Assembly (NCBI GenBank): GCA_024707325.1
Contig: JANPZY010000001.1
Location: forward strand, 1,054,001-1,118,000
DNA length: 64,000 nucleotides
From: Opitutus sp.
Lineage (GTDB): Bacteria; Verrucomicrobiota; Verrucomicrobiia; Opitutales; Opitutaceae
Reading direction: 5' to 3'
The notes beneath the pieces were generated by a model that was not told the DNA's origin, made no database searches, and worked only from the letters and a program-made list of their open reading frames with translations. Positions within the stretch are counted from its first letter, which is position 1. The number at the start of each line of letters is the position of its first letter. Made by a program: the position numbers and the translations under genes. Below, one piece after another: positions 18,540-26,399 of the stretch.

Positions 18540-19420
18540 CCCCTCCCGGAGACGACCTGAAGACGCGCGAGGATCCCTACAACGTCACTCAGGCGAGCCG
18601 CATCTATTTCCTCCCCAACGCGATGACGGCGGGGAATCTCTTCTGCGGATTCATGGCGGTGGTGAACTGCATCCACGCCCGTCTCGCCGAGAGTGCGTCG
18701 ACCCTCGAATACCTCGGTGCCACTCCCGCGGACCACTATCGCTACGCCGTCTGGTTCATCCTCGGCGCAGCGGCGTTCGACGCGCTCGACGGACGTCTCG
18801 CGCGCATGGGTGGACGCGAATCGCTCTTCGGCGCCGAGTTCGACTCGCTGGCCGACGTGGTGTCGTTCGGTTTCGCGCCGGCGTTGCTGATGTTCTTCTT
18901 CATCCTGTCGCCGTCGCAGGGCTTTCTTTGGTTTAGAAACATCGGCTGGTTTATCGGGTTTGTGTATTTGCTTTGCGCTGCGATCCGGCTCGCGCGGTTC
19001 AATGTCATCACGAACCCGCTGCTTCATCGCGGGAGCAAGGACTCGAGCAAAGACTTCGTCGGTTTGCCCGTCCCCGCGGCCGCCGCGACGGTCGCGGCGC
19101 TCGTGCTCTTCCTCCTTAAGCTGATCGAGACGGACAAGACGCTGAAGGCCGGCGCGCTCGCGCTGCCGTTTCTCATGCTGCTCGTCGCGTTTCTGATGGT
19201 GAGCACGATTCGCTACCCGAGCGGCAAGAGCGTGGACCTGCAGACCACCACCCGGCTGCGTAACTTCATCGTCTTCTTCGTCATCCTGGGGCTCGTCTTC
19301 GTGCTCAAGGAATTTGCAGTGCTCTGCATCTGCCTCGGTTACATCTTCTTCGGTCTCGGCCGCCAGCTGCGGCGCTCGCGCTCCGCCGCCGCGCCCCACC
19401 CGACTCCGGACAACGTGTGA
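18536..19420 (+). CDS. pssA: CDP-diacylglycerol--serine O-phosphatidyltransferase
   Basis: Predicted 294 aa integral membrane enzyme. The CDP-alcohol phosphotransferase signature is complete: Asp85-Gly86, Ala89-Arg90, Gly99, Asp103 and Asp107 in the stretch from DGRLAR to DSLADVVS. About eight hydrophobic segments follow the family plan. It makes phosphatidylserine, the precursor of phosphatidylethanolamine, from CDP-diacylglycerol and serine at the inner membrane. Its start overlaps the RelE-like gene by four bases and the next gene is dnaN after a 226-base gap. Confidence 0.93.
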   Translation: MTPPGDDLKTREDPYNVTQASRIYFLPNAMTAGNLFCGFMAVVNCIHARLAESASTLEYLGATPADHYRYAVWFILGAAAFDALDGRLARMGGRESLFGAEFDSLADVVSFGFAPALLMFFFILSPSQGFLWFRNIGWFIGFVYLLCAAIRLARFNVITNPLLHRGSKDSSKDFVGLPVPAAAATVAALVLFLLKLIETDKTLKAGALALPFLMLLVAFLMVSTIRYPSGKSVDLQTTTRLRNFIVFFVILGLVFVLKEFAVLCICLGYIFFGLGRQLRRSRSAAAPHPTPDNV

Positions 19421-19646
19421 ACAATCTGCTGGGGACTTTTCAATAACTCGGACCCTGTGAGTAACCGGCCGGTTATTGGTCGCTCCGGGAAAAGTTATTC
19501 GCATCGATTTCCAGCCCGTTTTCCGAGGGGCGGAGGGCAGTTACTGCAGTTGTTCAGTGCCTATATGAATACGGCTTTAATTCTTCATTGAACACCTATC
19601 CTTTTAGCCTTTGTTAGCTTCTTCATCGCAGCGGCGCACCCCTCTC
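19421..19646 (+). promoter_or_regulatory. dnaN upstream region with 14-bp palindrome and AT-rich tract
   Basis: A perfect palindrome TAACCGGCCGGTTA lies at 19462-19475. TTATTCGCA, one mismatch from the DnaA-box consensus TTATNCACA, follows at 19495. A tract of unusually low GC (about 19560-19620) directly precedes the gene. The palindrome is a candidate operator for dnaN. A single weak DnaA-box match does not make an origin, and dnaA is not adjacent. Confidence 0.4.
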
Positions 19647-20771
19647 ATGAAATTCAAAATCAATCGCGACCACTTCGCTAACGGCCTGGCTCAGGTCCTT
19701 AACGTTGTCGGCTCGAAGGCGACGATGCCCATTCTCAGCAACGTGCTGATCGAGGCTGAGAAGGACCAGATCTCGCTCACGACGACCAACCTCGACCTCG
19801 GCATCCGCTGCAAAATCAAAGCCGAGGTGAAGGAAACCGGCGCCGTGACGCTCCCGGTCAAACGCCTCGCCGGCATCGTCCGCGAATTGCCCAATGTCGA
19901 CGTCTCCGTCGACGCCTCGCCGAATCACCAGGTCAAGGTGACCTCCGGCGGCTCCAATTTCCGCATCATGGGCATCGGCAAGGAAGAGTTTCCCCCGCTG
20001 CCCGAATTCGGCGACGAAAAGGCCTACACGCTCGAGCAGGGCGAGCTCACCTCGATGCTCAAGAGCGTCGCCTACGCCCAGTCGTCCGACGAAACCCGCT
20101 ACATCCTCAACGGCGTCTATTTCAACTTTAAGGACGGCAAGCTCTCGCTCGTCGCCACCGACGGCCGCCGCCTCGCGCTCATTTCGAAGGAAATGGACGT
20201 TCCCGCCGCCAGCGCCGGCGCGATCATCCTCCCCGCCAAAACCGTCGGCGAACTCCTCCGCCTCCTCGACAAGGGCGAGAAGGTGAAGATCAACTTCAAC
20301 GAGCGCCGCGCTGCGTTCCAGATCGCGACCGACAAGGACACCAGCGGCCTCATCGACAGCGTTTACCTCTACTCGAAGGTCGTGGAGGGCAACTATCCGA
20401 ACTACCAACAGGTTGTTCCGAAAGAGACCCACCAGCGCATCAAGCTCGAGCGCGAACTCTTCCTCCAGTGCGTGCACCGCGCCGCGCTCGTCTGCTCCGA
20501 GAAATCCAACTCGGTGAAGATCAAGCTCAGCAGCAACCTCCTCGAAATCACGGCGCAGAGCCCCGACTTCGGCGAGGCGCACGAATCGATGGCGATCGGT
20601 TACAGCGGCCCCGAGCTGCAGGTTGCCTTCAACCCGACCTTCCTCATGGACCCGCTCCGCGCCCTCACGAAGGACGAAGTGTTCTTCGAGGTGAAGGACG
20701 AGGTCAGCCCGGGCGTGTTCAAGACGCTGGAGAGCTTCCTCTGCGTCATCATGCCGGTGCGCCTGAGCTAA
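19647..20771 (+). CDS. dnaN: DNA polymerase III subunit beta (sliding clamp)
   Basis: Predicted 374 aa, the usual clamp length, with three clamp-fold repeats. Recognisable segments are [20 protein letters not shown] at the start, [25 protein letters not shown] in domain 2, and the C-terminal [10 protein letters not shown] that lines the partner-binding pocket. The ring tethers polymerase III to DNA. The ATG at 19647 aligns with the clamp N-terminus; the open frame extends 12 codons upstream without family similarity. An 11-bp repeat array begins at the very next base after the stop. Confidence 0.97.
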   Translation: MKFKINRDHFANGLAQVLNVVGSKATMPILSNVLIEAEKDQISLTTTNLDLGIRCKIKAEVKETGAVTLPVKRLAGIVRELPNVDVSVDASPNHQVKVTSGGSNFRIMGIGKEEFPPLPEFGDEKAYTLEQGELTSMLKSVAYAQSSDETRYILNGVYFNFKDGKLSLVATDGRRLALISKEMDVPAASAGAIILPAKTVGELLRLLDKGEKVKINFNERRAAFQIATDKDTSGLIDSVYLYSKVVEGNYPNYQQVVPKETHQRIKLERELFLQCVHRAALVCSEKSNSVKIKLSSNLLEITAQSPDFGEAHESMAIGYSGPELQVAFNPTFLMDPLRALTKDEVFFEVKDEVSPGVFKTLESFLCVIMPVRLS

Positions 20772-20958
20772 GGCTCGACTCGATCCGCTCCGAGGCACGA
20801 CGCGAGCCGCACCTTGGCGCGACCCGGTCCGGACCTTGTGCCGACTCGGTGCAGACATGGGTGCGACTTGGTGCGGACGTGGGCTCGACTCATGCCGAAC
20901 AATGGCCTGACCCGGTGCGCACCGTGGTTCGACTCGCGCCGCGATCAGGAACGACTCG
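20772..20958 (+). repeat. 11-bp repeat array, 17 units, best-preserved A/B alternation
   Basis: Seventeen units run without a phase slip directly from the dnaN stop. They alternate strictly between type B (NNNNCGACNNN: GGCTCGACTCG, GGCGCGACCCG, GGTGCGACTTG, GGCTCGACTCA) and type A (CG or CA then S/A-AC one base earlier: GTCCGGACCTT, GTGCAGACATG, GTGCGGACGTG, GTGCGCACCGT), giving a 22-bp superperiod. It is oriented with dnaN. A 93-bp palindromic element follows eight bases later. Confidence 0.92.
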
Positions 20959-20965
20959 CGCATTG

Positions 20966-21058
20966 GTCATTCTGAGCGCAGCGAAGAATCCAGTTTGCGC
21001 CTGGTCACGCGCACTGCCGTGAAAGTCCAGGTGGATTCTTCGCTGCGCTCAGAATGAC
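20966..21058. mobile_element. 93-bp palindromic MITE/REP-like element, copy 1
   Basis: Perfect 27-bp inverted arms (20966-20992 and 21032-21058), containing TTCTGAGCGCAGCGAAGAAT and its complement, surround a 39-base centre. Copies 2 and 3 (31685, 46335) have the same arm layout and total length. No coding capacity. Together with the array before it, it accounts for most of the 20772-21185 gap; 21059-21185 shows no gene and should hold the promoter of the next gene. Confidence 0.85.
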
Positions 21059-21185
21059 AGAAAACGACGCCGGGTCGGAAGCAGAGGCGGGCGCGCTACC
21101 TTCCGCGGCGTCTGAAAAATCTCCTTTCTCCCGGCCGGTCGCACCGTAGCGTCGGCGACCGCGGTTCTCCCGCGTTCCGACTTCC

Positions 21186-22064
21186 ATGTCTGTTTCCTAC
21201 TTCGTTGCCGGTGCAGTCGTGCTGTCGCTGGTGTTGATGCAGATCAACGCCCGCGCCGCATCTCCCATGCTGTCGATCGCCGATCGCTGGCTGCGCTGGC
21301 TGATCTTTTCGTTGGGCGGAGCGGAATTGAACGACTACTTCGAGTGGATCGACCGCCCCTACCCGGTCGTCGCGACCACGTGTTTTCTCGTCTGGTTCGT
21401 GCTCGAAACCGCGTTCAACTGGATGCGCATCCACGCGCTGAGCGTGAGTCCGCTGCCGTTGTTTCCGCACTACGAGCTGAACCAGGAAGGCGACGAGTGG
21501 CCGATCCAGCCGCGACTGCTGCGCGTGCGCGAGTGGTTGCGCGCGCAGGGTTTCAAGCAGGTCCAGGCGCTCAAGGCTGAGATCGGCGGTGGGATTTTCC
21601 TGCGTGTATCCGTTTTTCAGGACGCGGAGGCCATGACGCGGGTGCACGTGACATTCATCCCGCAGGCGAGCGGCGCAATCACGGTGTGCTACAGCTTCAC
21701 TTCGCTCACGGTCGACGGCTGCCGGTTCGTCACCGACAACCTCTACGTGCCGTTCGCGGGTTTTTATCCGGAGGCGTGGTTCGTCGAACGCAGTCCGTGG
21801 CGGCGTTCGGCCGAGGTCTTGTTGAAGCGTCATCGTGCGCGGCTCAACCGCGCGGGCGCGACGCTGGTGCCGTTCGACCTCGATCCGCTGACGGATCAAA
21901 ACTCCACGCAACAGGAGCTCGATCGTCTCAACACCGAGTTGGGTTTTCTCCATTCACCCGCGGAGCGCGAAGACCACGGCAAGATCACGCAAGAGGGCCG
22001 CTACCGGGTGTGGAAGGAAATCTGGATGCTGAACTACCTCGGTCGCGCGATGCGTTACGACTGA
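21186..22064 (+). CDS. Membrane-anchored protein of unknown function
   Basis: Predicted 292 aa, family not recognised. An N-terminal hydrophobic helix (SYFVAGAVVLSLVLMQI) and a second (VVATTCFLVWFVLETAF) form a membrane anchor; the remaining ~200 residues are soluble, mixed alpha/beta with many Arg/Trp residues and a charged C-terminal tail. The ATG at 21186 starts the first helix directly. Its last 10 bases overlap the 3' end of the convergent secreted-protein gene. It follows dnaN but a repeat array and an element separate them, so it is probably an independent unit. Confidence 0.5.
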   Translation: MSVSYFVAGAVVLSLVLMQINARAASPMLSIADRWLRWLIFSLGGAELNDYFEWIDRPYPVVATTCFLVWFVLETAFNWMRIHALSVSPLPLFPHYELNQEGDEWPIQPRLLRVREWLRAQGFKQVQALKAEIGGGIFLRVSVFQDAEAMTRVHVTFIPQASGAITVCYSFTSLTVDGCRFVTDNLYVPFAGFYPEAWFVERSPWRRSAEVLLKRHRARLNRAGATLVPFDLDPLTDQNSTQQELDRLNTELGFLHSPAEREDHGKITQEGRYRVWKEIWMLNYLGRAMRYD

Positions 22065-22642
22065 GGCGGTGGCGGGAGCGGCTGGAGTCCTTCGGGCCGC
22101 TGGCGCACGATCGGCAGTTCGAGCTGCCGCAGTTCCTCGACCAGGCGGTCGCGATTCTGGCGGAACCAACGGTCGTCGATCGTTCCGTCTTCTTCCAGAA
22201 AGCGCCACCGCATGAGATAGGTGACGAGCGTGCGGTCCTTCGGATTGTGATCGAAGCGGTGCAGCATCACTTCCTCTCCGGCGGGATTTGAGGTGAACAC
22301 CACGGCCTGGACGATGAGTTGGTTCGGATTTCCCGGCGTGGGGATCGTCTCCACTTTTTCCGTGAGGCGCGGCGTGATGCTCAGGAGCCAGTTGTCGCGC
22401 GAGGTCTTGAGGTTTTTCACCTTGGGCCAGAAGGCGACCTCCATGCTCGACATGGCGTCTTTCGGGCCGGCGCCGTCGAGGGTGTAGACATTCATCGCGG
22501 AGTCCTTTTCGCCGCGGCCGGCATGCATGAGCAGGAGCTTGTAGGTGCTCGCGCTGAATTCGAACGACGGCACTTCGGCGCCGACGGAAAAAGGAAGCAG
22601 CGCGCCGAGGCCACAGAGGAGGAATTTGGCTATAAATCGCAT
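22055..22642 (-). CDS. Secreted protein of unknown function
   Basis: Predicted 195 aa. The start at 22642 gives a clear signal peptide, RFIAKFLLCGLGALLPFSVGA, cleaved before EVPSFEF. The mature part has short beta-like stretches (SASTYKLLLMH, NQLIVQAVVFTS) and ends in a Pro-rich tail. A start 12 codons upstream is open but would bury the signal peptide. Not recognised; location inferred as periplasmic. It lies immediately downstream of moaA on the same strand reading away from it, with no sign of a molybdenum-related role. Confidence 0.55.
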   Translation of the reverse strand: MRFIAKFLLCGLGALLPFSVGAEVPSFEFSASTYKLLLMHAGRGEKDSAMNVYTLDGAGPKDAMSSMEVAFWPKVKNLKTSRDNWLLSITPRLTEKVETIPTPGNPNQLIVQAVVFTSNPAGEEVMLHRFDHNPKDRTLVTYLMRWRFLEEDGTIDDRWFRQNRDRLVEELRQLELPIVRQRPEGLQPLPPPPQS

Positions 22643-22743
22643 CGGCAAAAAGGGGTGGGTTTCTCCTACCAAGCGCACTCACTACGCCTCGTGCAACCGG
22701 GAAAACACGGCGGCGCCGCGCACGCGTTTCGCTCCCGGCAGAC

Positions 22744-23760
22744 TCAGCCGCCGATGTAGCTCATCTCGACTTTCTCGCGCGTTTCGCCGTGCGCGAGGAG
22801 TTCTGCGCGTTCGTCGCTGTAGCGGTCGAGACGGCCGGCCCACACGCGGCGCAAATAGGCCTGCAGTTCCGCGTCGTCCGCGCCCGCGCGCAGACATCCG
22901 AGCACGTCCCAACCGAGCGACGCGAAAAGACAGGTGAACAATTTCCCGTCCGCCGAGAGCCGCGCGCGATGGCAGTCCCGGCAGAACGGCTCCGTCACCG
23001 AGCTGATCAATCCGATCTCGCCGCTGCCATCGAGGTAGCGATAGCGCGATGCGACTTCTCCGCGATACGCCGGGCCGACTGGCTCGACCGGCCACACGGC
23101 ATGGATGCGCTCGACGATTTCCTTCGCGGGCACCACGCGATCGCGCGACCAGTGGTTGGTGTTGCCCACGTCCATGAACTCGATGAACCGCACCGCGTGT
23201 CCACGCGCGCGGAAATACTCGCAGATCCGGAGCAGCTCGCCGTCGTTCACGCCGCGCTGCACCACGGTGTTGATTTTCACCGTGAGGCCGAGCGCCGCCG
23301 CCGCGTCGATGCCGCGGAGCACGCGGTCGGGTTTGAAGCCGAGACCATTCATCCGGCCCGCGATCATCGGATCGAGCGCGTCGAGCGAGACATTGAGCCG
23401 GTCGAGTCCGGCGTCTTTCAGCGCGGCCGCGCGCTGCTCGAGCAACCAGCCGTTGGTCGTCAGCGCGACGTCCTGCACGCCGAGCTCGCGCTTCAACACG
23501 CGCACAAACTCCGGCACATCGGTGCGCAACAGCGGTTCGCCGCCCGTCAGTCGCACTTTCTCCACGCCGAGCGCGCGAAACGCCCGCACGATCCGCACGA
23601 GTTCCTCGAGCGACATCAGCTGCGGATCGCGCAAGAACGCGTGGTTCGGTCCGAAGACCTCCTTCGGCATGCAATACGGACACCGAAAGTTGCAGCGATC
23701 CGTCACGGAGATCCGCAGATCCCGCAAGGGTCGTTGAAGCTGGTCGAGCGCACCTGACAT
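22744..23760 (-). CDS. moaA: GTP 3',8-cyclase MoaA
   Basis: Predicted 338 aa, standard length. The radical-SAM cluster is C23, C27, C30 in the stretch RCNFRCPYCMPKE, followed by RLTGGEPLLR. The second 4Fe-4S cluster, which binds the substrate, is formed by the cysteines of EPFCRDCHR and FTCLF. The protein ends in Gly-Gly, needed for activity in characterised MoaA. It converts GTP to the 3',8-cyclo intermediate, the first step of molybdopterin synthesis. The start at 23760 removes 21 non-conserved upstream codons. It is divergent from moeA, so the 157-base gap should hold both promoters; I see no Moco-riboswitch-like structure there. Confidence 0.96.
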   Translation of the reverse strand: MSGALDQLQRPLRDLRISVTDRCNFRCPYCMPKEVFGPNHAFLRDPQLMSLEELVRIVRAFRALGVEKVRLTGGEPLLRTDVPEFVRVLKRELGVQDVALTTNGWLLEQRAAALKDAGLDRLNVSLDALDPMIAGRMNGLGFKPDRVLRGIDAAAALGLTVKINTVVQRGVNDGELLRICEYFRARGHAVRFIEFMDVGNTNHWSRDRVVPAKEIVERIHAVWPVEPVGPAYRGEVASRYRYLDGSGEIGLISSVTEPFCRDCHRARLSADGKLFTCLFASLGWDVLGCLRAGADDAELQAYLRRVWAGRLDRYSDERAELLAHGETREKVEMSYIGG

Positions 23761-23917
23761 CGGGCGCCCAACGAAGCACGAAACCGCGATTTCGCGAGCC
23801 CCGTTCTGCGGCCTTTCTGTCACACCGCAGCGCGACGCCGAGGATTGGCGAAAAAAACTGCTCCACTCCCGACGCGAACCCCGTCTGGATTCTGCCCACC
23901 CCGCTCAATTGCCGCGC

Positions 23918-25123
23918 ATGCTCACCCCGCTCGAAGCCGAACGTCGGATTCTCGAAAACATCACCGCGTTTCCGCGCGAGGATTGTCCGCTCGCGACGGC
24001 GCATGGCCGGGTGTTGCTCACGGCGCTTACGGCCGACCGCGATCTGCCGCCGTTCGATCGCGTGACGATGGACGGCTACGCGCTGCGCTCCGCCGTTGTG
24101 GGTGGGGGCGTGCGCACGTTTCGCGTCGAGGCACTGCAAGCGGCGGGCATGTTGCCGTTCAAACTCGGCGAAGCCGCCGACTCGTGCATCGAGGTCGCCA
24201 CCGGCGCCGTGTTGCCGGAGGACGCCGACTGCGTCGTTCCCTACGAGGACACCACGCGTGAGGGCAACCGCATCACGCTCGCGCCCGAGGCATCTGTTTC
24301 TGCGTTTCAGTCCGTGCATCGCCGCGGCAGCGATCATCCCGCGGGCGACACGATCGTGCCGGCAGGCACCCGGCTCACGTCGCGCGAGATCGCCGTCGCG
24401 GCCGCCGTCGGCGCGGCCAACGTCACGGTCGCGCATTCGCCGAAAATCGCGGTGATCGCCACCGGCGATGAGCTCGTGGAGGTCGGCTCGGTTGTATCCC
24501 CTTTCCAAATACGACGGAGCAACGACTACGCGATGCGCGCTGCGCTGCACGCCGCGGGTTATACGCGCGTGGATCGTTTTCACCTCCGCGACATCCGCCA
24601 CGAAATCGAGCATCTCCTGTGGCACATCGTCGCCGAATACGAGGCGATCCTCATCACGGGCGGCGTTTCGAAAGGCAAATTCGACTACCTGCCCGCCGTG
24701 CTCGATACGCTCAAGGTTCGGAAAATCTTCCAAGGCGTCGCGCAACGCCCGGGCAAACCCTTCTGGTTTGGCCTCACGCCGCGCCACACACCGGTCTTCG
24801 CGCTCCCGGGCAATCCCGTTTCCGCGTGCACCTGTCTGCATCGCTACGTGCTGCCCGCGCTCGATCACGCCAGCGGGCTCACGCCGCGTCCGCTCCGCAC
24901 CGTTGCGCTCGCGGAGCCGTTTGCGTTCAAGGCGCCGCTCGCGTGCTTTCTCCCCGTCACGCTCTCGAGCGGACCCCGCGGCGAACTGCTCGCCACGCCG
25001 CACGCGTCCAACACCTCGGGCGATTTCGCCGGACTCATCGGCACCGATGGTTTTGTCGAGCTGCCGCCTGGTCCCGCGGAGTTTCCCTCCGGCACGCTCG
25101 CGCCGTTTCGCCCCTGGCTTTGA
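23918..25123 (+). CDS. moeA: Molybdopterin molybdenumtransferase MoeA
   Basis: Predicted 401 aa, family length. Seen: PPFDRVTMDGYALRS (substrate loop), EVATGAVLPEDADCVVPYEDT, the MoCF_biosynth segment KIAVIATGDELVEVG, ITGGVSKGKFDYLP, and FALPGNPVSACTCLHRYVLPAL. A Gly/Pro-rich C-terminal domain IV follows. It inserts molybdate into adenylylated molybdopterin to complete the cofactor. The ATG at 23918 was preferred to a TTG three codons upstream. moaC follows after 54 bases on the same strand, so the two likely share a transcript. Confidence 0.95.
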   Translation: MLTPLEAERRILENITAFPREDCPLATAHGRVLLTALTADRDLPPFDRVTMDGYALRSAVVGGGVRTFRVEALQAAGMLPFKLGEAADSCIEVATGAVLPEDADCVVPYEDTTREGNRITLAPEASVSAFQSVHRRGSDHPAGDTIVPAGTRLTSREIAVAAAVGAANVTVAHSPKIAVIATGDELVEVGSVVSPFQIRRSNDYAMRAALHAAGYTRVDRFHLRDIRHEIEHLLWHIVAEYEAILITGGVSKGKFDYLPAVLDTLKVRKIFQGVAQRPGKPFWFGLTPRHTPVFALPGNPVSACTCLHRYVLPALDHASGLTPRPLRTVALAEPFAFKAPLACFLPVTLSSGPRGELLATPHASNTSGDFAGLIGTDGFVELPPGPAEFPSGTLAPFRPWL

Positions 25124-25177
25124 ACGCGCACTCGCCGCGCGCGGCGAAATTGCTAACGTGGCGTTCACTCGCGCGCC

Positions 25178-25675
25178 ATGAGCCAAAAAACGTTCTCCCA
25201 CCTCGACGCCAAAGGTCAGCCCGCGATGGTCAACGTCGGGGAGAAACCGATCACCCGCCGCACCGCCACCGCGATCGCGCTGATTTCACTTCCGCCGGAG
25301 CTCGCGACGCTCCTGAAAGACGGCGAGATCAAGACCAAGAAAGGCCCGATCTTCCAAACCGCCGTGCTCGCCGGCGTGATGGGCGCGAAGCGCACGAGCG
25401 ATCTCATCCCGCTGTGCCATCCGCTCGCGCTCGACGATTGCCAGATCGAGATCAAGCCTGACGCCGAACATCGCAACGTGAGCATCGTGTGCCGCGTGCA
25501 AACTCACGCGAAAACCGGCGTGGAGATGGAGGCGCTCACCGGCGCGACTGTCGCCGCGCTTACGCTCTACGACATGGGCAAGGCCGTTTCGCAGGGCATC
25601 GTGATCCGCGAAATCAAACTCCTCGAAAAGACCGGCGGGAAAACCGACTACCGCGCCGACCCCGCCGAGTATTGA
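25178..25675 (+). CDS. moaC: Cyclic pyranopterin monophosphate synthase MoaC
   Basis: Predicted 165 aa, the usual size. Conserved stretches: TFSHLDAKGQPAMVNVGEKP, TRRTATA, AGVMGAKRTSDLIPLCHPLAL (the active-site LCHP loop), and THAKTGVEMEALTGATVAALTLYDMGKA with the catalytic Asp of YDMCK-type sequence, here with Gly in place of Cys. It turns the MoaA product into cyclic pyranopterin monophosphate. The gap to moaD is 478 bases and is occupied by repeat structures rather than a gene. Confidence 0.96.
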   Translation: MSQKTFSHLDAKGQPAMVNVGEKPITRRTATAIALISLPPELATLLKDGEIKTKKGPIFQTAVLAGVMGAKRTSDLIPLCHPLALDDCQIEIKPDAEHRNVSIVCRVQTHAKTGVEMEALTGATVAALTLYDMGKAVSQGIVIREIKLLEKTGGKTDYRADPAEY

Positions 25676-25725
25676 GCGCCCCCCGTCTCGGACCCTTTCC
25701 CCTGCTCTTCCCTTAGCTCTCGGCG

Positions 25726-25764
25726 AAAATGAACATGTCAACTATTGGTTGACTTGTTCATTTT
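25726..25764. repeat. 39-bp inverted repeat centred on GTCAACTATTGGTTGAC
   Basis: Arms AAAATGAACATGTCAAC and GTTGACTTGTTCATTTT (one mismatch) flank TATTG. The central 17-mer reappears as its exact reverse complement at 25987-26003, on the other side of the 11-bp array. A run of T follows, so it could terminate the moeA-moaC transcript. The low GC of the arms contrasts with the surroundings. Confidence 0.75.
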
Positions 25765-25786
25765 TGCTTTCTTCGGAGGAAACGGG

Positions 25787-25974
25787 GTTGCGACGCGTGC
25801 CGCGACCTTGTGCAACCCGTGTTCGTGCCTGATCCGGATGATGTGCAGACCTGCGCTCAACCCTGTGCGCACCTTGTCGCGACCGTGTGCGGACTGTTGT
25901 GCAACCGTGTGCGGACGTTAGCTCGACCGTGTCCGCACTCTCGGGCGACCTGGTGCGGACCTGGAGGCGACATG
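25787..25974 (+). repeat. 11-bp repeat array, 17 units, in the moaC-moaD gap
   Basis: Units include GTGCGCACCTT, GTCGCGACCGT, GTGCGGACTGT, GTGCGGACGTT, AGCTCGACCGT, GTCCGCACTCT and GTGCGGACCTG. Phase is exact from 25810 to 25974, with one extra base in the second unit. Plus orientation, sense with moaC. A short continuation of four units (GGGCGACGTGG, TTCCGCACCTG, GGTGCGACCCG, AGCCGCAGTGC) lies at about 26058-26101 beyond the second palindrome. Nothing coding was seen in 25676-26153. Confidence 0.9.
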
Positions 25975-25984
25975 GAAAAATAGC

Positions 25985-26005
25985 ATGTCAACCAATAGTT
26001 GACAT
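25985..26005. repeat. 21-bp palindrome, mirror copy of the one at 25737
   Basis: The 17-mer GTCAACCAATAGTTGAC at 25987-26003 is the exact reverse complement of 25737-25753 and is extended to 21 bp by an AT/AT pair. The two copies bracket the 11-bp array. Confidence 0.75.
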
Positions 26006-26153
26006 TATCAAGAAGCCCGGTGCGCCGCCACCGGGCGGCGGAAGTGAATGGTGGAGGGGGCGACGTGGTTCCGCACCTGGGTGCGACCCGAGCCGCAGTG
26101 CTGCGCTTGAGTTTGAGTTTTCCGCGAATCGCGGCTTCGTGGGCGTCTCGCGA

Positions 26154-26396
26154 ATGAAGACTTTGCGCATCCAGTATTTTGCCCTGCTCCGCGAACAGCG
26201 CGGACTCACGCAGGAGCAGCTCGCGACCGAAGCCGCGACGCCGCGCGCGCTCTATGAGGAACTGCGTGCGCAGCACGGTTTCACGCTCCCCACGGAGCGC
26301 GTGCGCGCAGCGATCAACGGCGAGTTCTCGTCCGCCGACGCACCGCTGCGCGAGGGCGACGAAGTGGTGTTCATCCCGCCGGTGGCGGGAGGTTGA
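26154..26396 (+). CDS. moaD: Molybdopterin synthase sulfur carrier subunit MoaD
   Basis: Predicted 80 aa ubiquitin-like protein: begins KTLRIQYFALLREQRGL, contains ALYEELRAQHGF and FSSADAPLREGDEVVFIPPVAGG, ending in the Gly-Gly that is thiocarboxylated. With MoaE it forms the synthase that adds the dithiolene sulfurs to cyclic pyranopterin monophosphate. The ATG at 26154 begins the ubiquitin fold; upstream frame is repeat-derived and not part of the protein. moaE starts four bases after its stop. Confidence 0.94.
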   Translation: MKTLRIQYFALLREQRGLTQEQLATEAATPRALYEELRAQHGFTLPTERVRAAINGEFSSADAPLREGDEVVFIPPVAGG

Positions 26397-26399
26397 GTC

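Noticed and set aside
19421..19646. Chromosomal replication origin
   Set aside because: Only one weak DnaA-box match, no box cluster and no dnaA gene; kept only as a possible dnaN regulatory region.
23761..23917. Molybdenum cofactor riboswitch between moaA and moeA
   Set aside because: No matching conserved stems were found by eye in the 157-base divergent gap; a covariance-model search would decide.
25787..25974. CRISPR array
   Set aside because: Units are 11 bp, contiguous and degenerate, with no unique spacers and no cas genes in the window.
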